Origin: Apostichopus japonicus
Lineage: Eukaryota; Echinodermata; Holothuroidea; Aspidochirotida; Stichopodidae
DNA: 64,000 nucleotides
Reading direction: 5' to 3'
Assembly (NCBI RefSeq): GCF_037975245.1
Contig: NC_092574.1
Location: forward strand, 71,001 to 135,000
The notes under the pieces were generated by a model. The model was not told the DNA's origin. It made no database searches and saw nothing but the letters and a program-made list of their open reading frames with translations. The number at the start of each line of letters is the position of its first letter. The first letter of the stretch is position 1. This document shows, in pieces, positions 11,826-24,530 of the stretch. Made by a program: the position numbers and the translations under genes.

Positions 11826-14800
11826 TTGGATCGCGGGCTCGAGACCAGGTGGGGCAGTTTGCTTTTGCCGCGATCTGGTACGGTCTCTGGAACTTTAAGT
11901 ATTAGAAACGAACATAGATTTATATCAACTGCTGTCGTGGCGCGGTTGGTTGCTCTGTACCTCGAGAGCGTGACGTATTTTGGATCGCGGGCTCGAGACC
12001 AGGTGGGGGCAGTTTGCTTTTGCCGCGATCTGGTACGGTCTCTGGGAACTTTAAGTATTAGAAACGAACATAGATTTATATCAACTGCTGTCGTGGCGCG
12101 GTTGGTTGCTCTGTACCTCGAGAGCGTGACGATTTTTGGATCGCGGGCTCGAGACCAGGTGGGGGCAGTTTGCTTTTGTCGCGATCTCATACGGTCTCTG
12201 GGAACTTTAAGTATTAGAAACGAACATAGATTTATATCAACTGCTGTCGTGGCGCGGTTGGTTGCTCTGTACCTCGAGAGCGTGACGTACTTTGGATCGC
12301 GGGCTCGAGAGCAGGTGGGGGCAGTTTGCTTTTGCCGCGATCTCATACGGTCTCTGGGAACTTTAAGTATTAGAAACGAACATAGATTTATATCAACTGC
12401 TGTCGTGGCGCGGTTGGTTGCTCTGTACCTCGAGAGCGTGACGTACTTTGGATCGCGGGCTCGAGACCAGGTGTGGGCAGTTTACTTTTGCCGCGATCTC
12501 ATACGGTCTCTGGAACTTTAAGTATTAGAAACGAACATAGATTTATATCAACTGCTGTCGTGGCGCGGTTGATTGCTCTGTACCTCGAGAGCGTGACGTA
12601 TTTTGGATCGCGGGCTCGAGACCAGGTGTGGGCAGTTTGCTTTTGCCGCGATCTCATACGGTCTCTGGAACTTTAAGTATTAGAAACGAACATAGATTTA
12701 TATCAACTGCTGTCGTGGCGCGGTTGGTTGCTCTGTACCTCGAGAGCGTGACGTATCTTGGATCGCGGGCTCGAGACCAGGTGGGGGCAGTTTGCTTTTG
12801 CCGCGATCTGGTACGGTCTCTGGAACTTTAAGTATTAGAAACGAACATAGATTTATATCAACTGCTGTCGTGGCGCGGTTGGTTGCTCTGTACCTCGAGA
12901 GCGTGACGTATTTTGGATCGCGGGATCGAGACCAGGTGGGGGCAGTTTGCTTTTGCCGCGATCTGGTACGGTCTCTGGAACTTTAAGTATTAGAAACGAA
13001 CATAGATTTATATCAACTGCTGTCGTGGCGCGGTTGGTTGCTCTGTACCTCGAGAGCGTGACGTATTTTGGATCGCGGGCTCGAGACCAGGTGGGGCAGT
13101 TTGCTTTTGCCGCGATCTGGTACGGTCTCTGGAACTTTAAGTATTAGAAACGAACATAGATTTATATCAACTGCTGTCGTGGCGCGGTTGGTTGCTCTGT
13201 ACCTCGAGAGCGTGACGTATTTTGGATCGCGGGCTCGAGACCAGGTGGGGGCAGTTTGCTTTTGCCGCGATCTGGTACGGTCTCTGGGAACTTTAAGTAT
13301 TAGAAACGAACATAGATTTATATCAACTGCTGTCGTGGCGCGGTTGGTTGCTCTGTACCTCGAGAGCGTGACGATTTTTGGATCGCGGGCTCGAGACCAG
13401 GTGGGGGCAGTTTGCTTTTGCCGCGATCTCATACGGTCTCTGGGAACTTTAAGTATTAGAAACGAACATAGATTTATATCAACTGCTGTCGTGGCGCGGT
13501 TGGTTGCTCTGTACCTCGAGAGCGTGACGTACTTTGGATCGCGGGCTCGAGACCAGGTGGGGGCAGTTTGCTTTTGCCGCGATCTCATACGGTCTCTGGG
13601 AACTTTAAGTATTAGAAACGAACATAGATTTATATCAACTGCTGTCGTGGCGCGGTTGGTTGCTCTGTACCTCGAGAGCGTGACGTACTTTGGATCGCGG
13701 GCTCGAGACCAGGTGTGTGCAGTTTACTTATGCCGCGATCGCATACGGTCTCTGGAACTTTAAGTATTAGAAACGAACATAGATTTATATCAACTGCTGT
13801 CGTGGCGCGGTTGGTTGCTCTGTATCTCGAGAGCGTGACGTATTTTGGATCGCGGGCTCGAGACCAGGTGGGGCAGTTTGCTTTTGCCGCGATCTGGTAC
13901 GGTCTCTGGAACTTTAAGTATTAGAAACGAACATAGATTTATATCAACTGCTGTCGTGGCGCGGTTGGTTGCTCTGTACCTCGAGAGCGTGACGTATTTT
14001 GGATCGCGGGCTCGAGACCAGGTGGGGGCAGTTTGCTTTTGCCGCGATCTGGTACGGTCTCTGGGAACTTTAAGTATTAGAAACGAACATAGATTTATAT
14101 CAACTGCTGTCGTGGCGCGGTTGGTTGCTCTGTACCTCGAGAGCGTGACGATTTTTGGATCGCGGGCTCGAGACCAGGTGGGGCAGTTTGCTTTTGCCGC
14201 GATCTTATACGGTCTCTGGGAACTTTAAGTATTAGAAACGAACATAGATTTATATCAACTGCTGTCGTGGCGCGGTTGGTTGCTCTGTACCTCGAGAGCG
14301 TGACGATTTTTGGATCGCGGGCTCGAGACCAGGTGGGGGCAGTTTGCTTTTGCCGCGATCTCTTACGGTCTCTGGGAACTTTAAGTATTAGAAACGAACA
14401 TAGATTTATATCAACTGCTGTCGTGGCGCGGTTGGTTGCTCTGTACCTCGAGAGCGTGACGTATTTTGGATCGCGGGCTCGAGACCAGGTGGGGGCAGTT
14501 TGCTTTTGCCGCGATCTCTTACGGTCTCTGGGAACTTTAAGTATTAGAAACGAACATAGATTTATATCAACTGCTGTCGTGGCGCGGTTGGTTGCTCTGT
14601 ACCTCGAGAGCGTGACGATTTTTGGATCGCGGGCTCGAGACCAGGTGGGGGCAGTTTGCTTTTGGCGCGATCTCATACGGTCTCTGGGAACTTTAAGTAT
14701 TAGAAACGAACATAGATTTATATCAACTGCTGTCGTGGCGCGGTTGGTTGCTCTGTACCTCGAGAGCGTGACGATTTTTGGATCGCGGGCTCGAGACCAG

Positions 14801-17800
14801 GTGGGGGCAGTTTGCTTTGCCGCGATCTCATACGGTCTCTGAGAACTTTAAGTATTAGAAACGAACATAGATTTATATCAACTGCTGTCGTGGCGCGGTT
14901 GGTTGCTCTGTACCTCGAGAGCGTGACGATTTTTGAATCGCGGTCTCGAGACCAGGTGGGGGCAGTTTGCTTTTGCCGCGATCTCATACGGTCTCTGGGA
15001 ACTTTAAGTATTAGAAACGAACATAGATTTATATCAACTGCTGTCGTGGCGCGGTTGGTTGCTCTGTACCTCGAGAGCGTGACGTACTTTGGATCGCGGG
15101 CTCGAGACCAGGTGGGGGCAGTTTGCTTTTGCCGCGATCTCATACGGTCTCTGGGAACTTTAAGTATTAGAAACGAACATAGATTTATATCAACTGCTGT
15201 CGTGGCGCGGTTGGTTGCTCTGTACCTCGAGAGCGTGACGTATTTTGGATCGCGGGCTCGAGACCAGGTGGGGGCAGTTTGCTTTTGCCGCGATCTGGTA
15301 CGGTCTCTGGGAACTTTAAGTATTAGAAACGAACTTAGATTTATATCAACTGCTGTCGTGGCGCGGTTGGTTGCTCTGTACCTCGAGAGCGTGACGTATT
15401 TTGGATCGCGGGCTCGAGACCAGGTGGGGCAGTTTGCTTTTGCCGCGATCTGGTACGGTCTCTGGAACTTTAAGTATTAGAAACGAACATAGATTTATAT
15501 CAACTGCTGTCGTGGCGCGGTTGGTTGCTCTGTACCTCGAGAGCGTGACGTATTTTGGATCGCGGGCTCGAGACCAGGTGGGGGCAGTTTGCTTTTGCCG
15601 CGATCTGGTACGGTCTCTGGGAACTTTAAGTATTAGAAACGAACATAGATTTATATCAACTGCTGTCGTGGCGCGGTTGGTTGCTCTGTACCTCGAGAGC
15701 GTGACGATTTTTGGATCGCGGGCTCGAGACCAGGTGGGGGCAGTTTGCTTTTGTCGCGATCTCATACGGTCTCTGGGAACTTTAAGTATTAGAAACGAGC
15801 ATAGATTTATATCAACTGCTGTCGTGGCGCGGTTGGTTGCTCTGTACCTCGAGAGCGTGACGTACTTTGGATCGCGGGCTCGAGACCAGGTGGGGGCAGT
15901 TTGCTTTTGCCGCGATCTCATACGGTCTCTGGGAACTTTAAGTATTAGAAACGAACATAGATTTATATCAACTGCTGTCGTGGCGCGGTTGGTTGCTCTG
16001 TACCTCGAGAGCGTGACGTACTTTGGATCGCGGGCTCGAGACCAGGTGTGGGCAGTTTACTTTTGCCGCGATCTCATACGGTCTCTGGAACTTTAAGTAT
16101 TAGAAACGAACATAGATTTATATCAACTGCTGTCGTGGCGCGGTTGATTGCTCTGTACCTCGAGAGCGTGACGTATTTTGGATCGCGGGCTCGAGACCAG
16201 GTGTGGGCAGTTTGCTTTTGCCGCGATCTCATACGGTCTCTGGAACTTTAAGTATTAGAAACGAACATAGATTTATATCAACTGCTGTCGTGGCGCGGTT
16301 GGTTGCTCTGTACCTCGAGAGCGTGACGTATCTTGGATCGCGGGCTCGAGACCAGGTGGGGGCAGTTTGCTTTTGCCGCGATCTGGTACGGTCTCTGGAA
16401 CTTTAAGTATTAGAAACGAACATAGATTTATATCAACTGCTGTCGTGGCGCGGTTGGTTGCTCTGTACCTCGAGAGCGTGACGTATTTTGGATCGCGGGA
16501 TCGAGACCAGGTGGGGGCAGTTTGCTTTTGCCGCGATCTGGTACGGTCTCTGGAACTTTAAGTATTAGAAACGAACATAGATTTATATCAACTGCTGTCG
16601 TGGCGCGGTTGGTTGCTCTGTACCTCGAGAGCGTGACGTATTTTGGATCGCGGGCTCGAGACCAGGTGGGGCAGTTTGCTTTTGCCGCGATCTGGTACGG
16701 TCTCTGGAACTTTAAGTATTAGAAACGAACATAGATTTATATCAACTGCTGTCGTGGCGCGGTTGGTTGCTCTGTACCTCGAGAGCGTGACGTATTTTGG
16801 ATCGCGGGCTCGAGACCAGGTGGGGGCAGTTTGCTTTTGCCGCGATCTGGTACGGTCTCTGGGAACTTTAAGTATTAGAAACGAACATAGATTTATATCA
16901 ACTGCTGTCGTGGCGCGGTTGGTTGCTCTGTACCTCGAGAGCGTGACGATTTTTGGATCGCGGGCTCGAGACCAGGTGGGGGCAGTTTGCTTTTGCCGCG
17001 ATCTCATACGGTCTCTGGGAACTTTAAGTATTAGAAACGAACATAGATTTATATCAACTGCTGTCGTGGCGCGGTTGGTTGCTCTGTACCTCGAGAGCGT
17101 GACGTACTTTGGATCGCGGGCTCGAGACCAGGTGGGGGCAGTTTGCTTTTGCCGCGATCTCATACGGTCTCTGGGAACTTTAAGTATTAGAAACGAACAT
17201 AGATTTATATCAACTGCTGTCGTGGCGCGGTTGGTTGCTCTGTACCTCGAGAGCGTGACGTACTTTGGATCGCGGGCTCGAGACCAGGTGTGGGCAGTTT
17301 ACTTTTGCCGCGATCTCATACGGTCTCTGGAACTTTAAGTATTAGAAACGAACATAGATTTATATCAACTGCTGTCGTGGCGCGGTTGGTTGCTCTGTAT
17401 CTCGAGAGCGTGACGTATTTTGGATCGCGGGCTCGAGACCAGGTGGGGCAGTTTGCTTTTGCCGCGATCTGGTACGGTCTCTGGAACTTTAAGTATTAGA
17501 AACGAACATAGATTTATATCAACTGCTGTCGTGGCGCGGTTGGTTGCTCTGTACCTCGAGAGCGTGACGTATTTTGGATCGCGGGCTCGAGACCAGGTGG
17601 GGGCAGTTTGCTTTTGCCGCGATCTGGTACGGTCTCTGGGAACTTTAAGTATTAGAAACGAACATAGATTTATATCAACTGCTGTCGTGGCGCGGTTGGT
17701 TGCTCTGTACCTCGAGAGCGTGACGATTTTTGGATCGCGGGCTCGAGACCAGGTGGGGCAGTTTGCTTTTGCCGCGATCTCGTACGGTCTCTGGGAACTT

Positions 17801-18975
17801 TAAGTATTAGAAACGAACATAGATTTATATCAACTGCTGTCGTGGCGCGGTTGGTTGCTCTGTACCTCGAGAGCGTGACGATTTTTGGATCGCGGGCTCG
17901 AGACCAGGTGGGGGAAGTTTGCTTTTGCCGCGATCTCTTACGGTCTCTGGGAACTTTAAGTATTAGAAACGAACATAGATTTATATCAACTGCTGTCGTG
18001 GCGCGGTTGGTTGCTCTGTACCTCGAGAGCGTGACGTATTTTGGATCGCGGGCTCGAGACCAGGTGGGGGCAGTTTGCTTTTGCCGCGATCTCTTACGGT
18101 CTCTGGGAACTTTAAGTATTAGAAACGAACATAGATTTATATCAACTGCTGTCGTGGCGCGGTTGGTTGCTCTGTACCTCGAGAGCGTGACGATTTTTGG
18201 ATCGCGGGCTCGAGACCAGGTGGGGGCAGTTTGCTTTTGGCGCGATCTCATACGGTCTCTGGGAACTTTAAGTATTAGAAACGAACATAGATTTATATCA
18301 ACTGCTGTCGTGGCGCGGTTGGTTGCTCTGTACCTCGAGAGCGTGACGATTTTTGGATCGCGGGCTCGAGACCAGGTGGGGGCAGTTTGCTTTTGCCGCG
18401 ATCTCATACGGTCTCTGAGAACTTTAAGTATTAGAAACGAACATAGATTTATATCAACTGCTGTCGTGGCGCGGTTGGTTGCTCTGTACCTCGAGAGCGT
18501 GACGATTTTTGAATCGCGGTCTCGAGACCAGGTGGGGGCAGTTTGCTTTTGCCGCGATCTCATACGGTCTCTGGGAACTTTAAGTATTAGAAACGAACAT
18601 AGATTTATATCAACTGCTGTCGTGGCGCGGTTGGTTGCTCTGTACCTCGAGAGCGTGACGTACTTTGGATCGCGGGCTCGAGACCAGGTGGGGGCAGTTT
18701 GCTTTTGCCGCGATCTCATACGGTCTCTGGGAACTTTAAGTATTAGAAACGAACATAGATTTATATCAACTGCTGTCGTGGCGCGGTTGGTTGCTCTGTA
18801 CCTCGAGAGCGTGACGTATTTTGGATCGCGGGCTCGAGACCAGGTGGGGGCAGTTTGCTTTTGCCGCGATCTGGTACGGTCTCTGGGAACTTTAAGTATT
18901 AGAAACGAACATAGATTTATATCAACTGCTGTCGTGGCGCGGTTGGTTGCTCTGTACCTCGAGAGCGTGACGTAT
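11826..18975 (+). repeat. Near-identical 3575-bp tandem duplication holding nested 1242-bp blocks
   Basis: Variant monomers recur with a fixed 3575-bp offset: 11826 with 15401, 12473 with 16048, 12792 with 16367, 13068 with 16643, 13845 with 17420, and 14267 with 17842. The block is about 23 monomers. Inside each copy a 1242-bp repeat (eight monomers, several of the 155-bp class) links 11826 to 13068 and 15401 to 16643. Differences are few: a monomer with GTGTGTGCAG, TTACTTATGCC and GATCGCATACG at about 13713-13743 that is less mutated at 17288, and a one-base deletion (TTTGCTTTGCC) near 14813 absent from the second copy. So few differences imply recent duplication or conversion. Confidence 0.88.
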
Positions 18976-21900
18976 TTTGGATCGCGGGCTCGAGACCAGG
19001 TGGGGGCAGTTTGCTTTTGCCGCGATCTGGTACGGTCTCTGGGAACTTTAAGTATTAGAAACGAACATAGATTTATATCAACTGCTGTCGTGGCGCGGTT
19101 GGTTGCTCTGTACCTCGAGAGTGTGACGTATTTTGGATCGCGGGCTCGAGACCAGGTGGGGGCAGTTTGCTTTTGCCGCGATCTGGTACGGTATCTGGAA
19201 CTTTAAGTATTAGAAACGAACATAGATTTATATCAACTGCTGTCGTGGCGCGGTTGGTTGCTCTGTACCTCGAGAGCGTGACGTATTTTGGATCGCGGGC
19301 TCGAGACCATGTGGGGGCAGTTTGCTTTTGCCGCGATCTCATACGGTCTCTGAGAAATTTAAGTATTAGAAACGAACATAGATTTATATCAACTGCTGTC
19401 GTGGCGCGGTTGGTTGCTCTGTACCTCGAGAGCGTGACGTATTTTGGATCGCGGGCTCGAGACCAGGTGGGGCAGTTTGCTTTTGCCGCGATCTCATACG
19501 GTCTCTGGGAACTTTAAGTATTAGAAACGAACATAGATTTATATCAACTGCTGTCGTGGCGCGGTTGGTTGCTCTGTACCTCGAGAGCGTGACGATTTTT
19601 GGATCGCGGGCTCGAGACCACGTGGGGGCAGTTTGCTTTTGCCGCGATCTCATACGGTCTCTGGGAACTTTAAGTATTAGAAACGAACATAGATTTATAT
19701 CAACTGCTGTCGTGGCGCGGTTGGTTGCTCTGTACCTCGAGAGCGTGACGTATTTTGGATCGCGGGCTCGAGACCAGGTGGGGGCAGTTTGCTTTTGCCG
19801 GGATCTGGTACGGTCTCTGGAACTTTAAGTATTAGAAACGAACATAGATTTATATCAACTGCTGTCGTGGCGCGGTTGGTTGCTCTGTACCTCGAGAGCG
19901 TGACGTATCTTGGATCGCGGGCTCGAGACCAGGTGGGGGCAGTTTGCTTTTGCCGGGATCTGGTACGGTCTCTGGAACTTTAAGTATTAGAAACGAACAT
20001 AGATTTTTATCAACTGCTGTCGTGGCGCGGTTGGTTGCTCTGTACCTCGAGAGCGTGACGTATTTTGGATCGCGGGCTCGAGACCAGGTGGGGGCAGTTT
20101 GCTTTTGCCGCGATCTGGTACGGTCTCTGGGAACTTTAAGTATTAGAAACGAACATAGATTTATATCAACTGCTGTCGTGGCGCGGTTGGTTGCTCTGTA
20201 CCTCGAGAGCGTGACGTATTTTGGATCGCGGGCTCGAGACCAGGTGGGGGCAGTTTGCTTTTGCCGCGATCTGGTACGGTCTCTGGGAACTTTAAGTATT
20301 AGAAACGAACATAGATTTATATCAACTGCTGTCGTGGCGCGGTTGGTTGCTCTGTACCTCGAGAGCGTGACGATTTTTGGATCGCGGGCTCGAGACCAGG
20401 TGGGGGCAGTTTGCTTTTGGCGCGATCTCATACGGTCTCTGGGAACTTTAAGTATTAGAAACGAACATAGATTTATATCAACTGCTGTCGTGGCGCGGTT
20501 GGTTGCTCTGTACCTCGAGAGCGTGACGATTTTTGGATCGCGGGCTCGAGACCAGGTGGGGGCAGTTTGCTTTTGCCGCGATCTCATACGGTCTCTGGGA
20601 ACTTTAAGTATTAGAAACGAACATAGATTTATATCAACTGCTGTCGTGGCGCGGTTGGTTGCTCTGTACCTCGAGAGCGTGACGATTTTTGGATCGCGGG
20701 CTCGAGACCAGGTGGGGGCAGTTTGCTTTTGCCGCGATCTCATACGGTCTCTGGGAACTTTAAGTATTAGAAACGAACATAGATTTATATCAACTGCTGT
20801 CGTGGCGCGGTTGGTTGCTCTGTACCTCGAGAGCGTGACGTACTTTGGATCGCGGGCTCGAGACCAGGTGGGGGCAGTTTGCTTTTGCCGCGATCTCATA
20901 CGGTCTCTGGGAACTTTAAGTATTAGAAACGAACATAGATTTATATCAACTGCTGTCGTGGCGCGGTTGGTTGCTCTGTACCTCGAGAGCGTGACGTATT
21001 TTGGATCGCGGGCTCGAGACCAGGTGGGGGCAGTTTGCTTTTGCCGCGATCTGGTACGGTCTCTGGGAACTTTAAGTATTAGAAACGAACATAGATTTAT
21101 ATCAACTGCTGTCGTGGCGCGGTTGGTTGCTCTGTACCTCGAGAGTGTGACGTATTTTGGATCGCGGGCTCGAGACCAGGTGGGGGCAGTTTGCTTTTGC
21201 CGCGATCTGGTACGGTCTCTGGAACTTTAAGTATTAGAAACGAACATAGATTTATATCAACTGCTGTCGTGGCGCGGTTGGTTGCTCTGTACCTCGAGAG
21301 CGTGACGTATTTTGGATCGCGGGCTCGAGACCATGTGGGGGCAGTTTGCTTTTGCCGCGATCTCATACGGTCTCTGGGAAATTTAAGTATTAGAAACGAA
21401 CATAGATTTATATCAACTGCTGTCGTGGCGCGGTTGGTTGCTCTGTACCTCGAGAGCGTGACGTATTTTGGATCGCGGGCTCGAGACCAGGTGGGGACAG
21501 TTTGCTTTTGCCGCGATCTCATACGGTCTCTGGGAACTTTAAGTATTAGAAACGAACATAGATTTATATCAACTGCTGTCGTGGCGCGGTTGGTTGCTCT
21601 GTACCTCGAGAGCGTGACGTATCTTGGATCGCGGGCTCGAGACCAGGTGGGGGCAGTTTGCTTTTGCCGCGATCTGGTACGGTCTCTGGAACTTTAAGTA
21701 TTAGAAACGAACATAGATTTATATCAACTGCTGTCGTGGCGCGGTTGGTTGTTCTGTACATCGAGAGCGTGACGTACTTTGGATCGCGGGCTCGAGACCA
21801 GGTGGGGGCAGTTTGCTTTTGCCGCGATCTTATACGGTCTCTGGGAACTTTAAGTATTAGAAACGAACATAGATTTATATCAACTGCTGTCGTGGCGCGG

Positions 21901-24530
21901 TTGGTTGCTCTGTACCTCGAGAGCGTGACGTACTTTGGATCGCGGGCTCGAGACCAGGTGGGGGCAGTTTGCTTTTGCCGCGATCTCATACGGTCTCTGG
22001 GAACTTTAAGTATTAGAAACGAACATAGATTTATATCAACTGCTGTCGTGGCGCGGTTGGTTGCTCTGTACCTCGAGAGCGTAACGATTTTTGGATCGCG
22101 GGCTCGAGACCAGGTGGGGGCAGTTTGCTTTTGCCGCGATCTCATACGGTCTCTGGGAACTTTAAGTATTAGAAACGAACATAGATTTATATCAACTGCT
22201 GTCGTGGCGCGGTTGGTTGCTCTGTACCTCGAGAGCGTGACGTACTTTGGATCGCGGGCTCGAGACCAGGTGGGGGCAGTTTGCTTTTGCCGCGATCTCA
22301 TACGGTCTCTGGGAACTTTAAGTATTAGAAACGAACATATATTTATATCAACTGCTGTCGTGGCGCGGTTGGTTGTGCTCTGTACCTCGAGAGCGTGACG
22401 TATTTTGGATCGCGGGCTCGAGACCAGGTGGGGGCAGTTTGCTTTTGCCGCGATCTAATACGGTCTCTGGAACTTTAAGTATTAGAAACGAACATAGATT
22501 TATATCAACTGCTGTCGTGGCGCGATTGGTTGCTCTGTACCTCGAGAGCGTGACGTATTTTGGATCGCGGGCTCGAGACCAGGTGGGGGCAGTTTGCTTT
22601 TGCCGCGATCTCATACGGTCTCTGGGAACTTTAAGTATTAGAAACGAACATAGATTTATATCAACTGCTGTCGTGGCGCGGTTGGTTGTGCTCTGTACCT
22701 CGAGAGCGTGACGTATTTTGTATCGCGGGCTCGAGACCAGGTGGGGGCAGTTTGCTTTTGCCGCGATCTCATACGGTCTCTGGGAACTTTAAGTATTAGA
22801 AACGAACATAGATTTATATCAACTGCTGTCGTGGCGCGGTTGGTTGCTCTGTACCTCGAGAGCGTGACGTATTTTGGATCGCGGGCTCGAGACCAGGTGG
22901 GGGCAGTTTGCTTTTGCCGCGATCTATTACGGTCTCTGGAACTTTAAGTATTAGAAACGAACATAGATTTATATCAACTGCTGTCGTGGCGCGGTTGGTT
23001 GCTCTGTACCTCGAGAGCGTGACGTATTTTGGATCGCGGGCTCGAGACCAGGTGGGGGCAGTTTGCTTTTGCCGCGATCTCATACGGTCTCTGGGAACTT
23101 TAAGTATTAGAAACGAACATAGATTTATATCAACTGCTGTCGTGGCGCGGTTGGTTGTGCTCTGTACCTCGAGAGCGTGACGTATTTTGGATCGCGGGCT
23201 CGAGACCAGGTGGGGGCAGTTTGCTTTTGCCGCGATCTCATACGGTCTCTGGGAACTTTAAGTATTAGAAACGAACATATATTTATATCAACTGCTGTCG
23301 TGGCGCGGTTGGTTGTGCTCTGTACCTCGAGAGCGTGACGTATTTTGGATCGCGGGCTCGAGACCAGGTGGGGGCAGTTTGCTTTTGCCGGCATCTTATA
23401 CGGTCTCTGGGAACTTTAAGTATTAGAAACGAACATATATTTATATCAACTGCTGTCGTGGCGCGGTTGGTTGTGCTCTGTACCTCGAGAGCGTGACGTA
23501 TTTTGGATCGCGGGCTCGAGACCAGGTGGGGGCAGTTTGCTTTTGCCGCGATCTAATACGGTCTCTGGAACTTTAAGTATTAGAAACGAACATAGATTTA
23601 TATCAACTGCTGTCGTGGCGCGGTTGGTTGCTCTGTACCTCGAGAACGTGACGTATTTTGGATCGCGGGCTCGAGACCAGGTGGGGGCAGTTCGCTTTTG
23701 CCGCGATCTCATACGGTCTCTGGGAACTTTAAGTATTAGAAACGAACATAGATTTATATCAACTGCTGTCGTGGCGCGGTTGGTTGCTCTGTACCTCGAG
23801 ATCGTAACGATTTTTGGATCGCGGGCTCGAGACCAGGTTGGGGCAGTTTGCTTTTGCCGCGATCTTATACGGTCTCTGGGAACTTTAAGTATTAGAAACG
23901 AACATAGATTTATATCAACTGCTGTCGTGGCACGGTTGATTGCTCTGTACCTCGAGAGCGTGACGTATTTTGGATCGCGGGCTCGAGACCAGGTGGGGGC
24001 AGTTTTCTTTTGCCGCGATCTCATACGGTCTCTGGGAACTTTAAGTATTAGAAACGAACATAGATTTATATCAACTGCTGTCGTGGCGCGGTTGGTTGCT
24101 CTGTACCTCGAGAACGTGACGTATTTTGGATCGCGGGCTCGAGACCAGGTGGGGGCAGTTTGCTTTTGCCGCGATCTAATACGATCTCTGGAACTTTAAG
24201 TATTAGAAACGAACATAGATTTATATCAACTGCTGTCGTGGCGCGGTTGGTTGTGCTCTGTACCTCGAGAGCGTGACGTATTTTGGATCGCGGGCTCGAG
24301 ACCAGGTGGGGGCAGTTTGCTTTTGCCGCGATCTGGTACGGTCTCTGGGAACTTTAAGTATTAGAAACGAACATAGATTTATATCAACTGCTGTCGTGGC
24401 GCGGTTGGTTGTGCTCTGTACCTCGAGAGCGTGACGTATTTTGGATCGCGGGCTCGAGACCAGGCCAGCGCAGTTTGCTTTTGCCGCGATCTAATACGAT
24501 CTCTGGAACTTTAAGTATTAGAAACAAACA

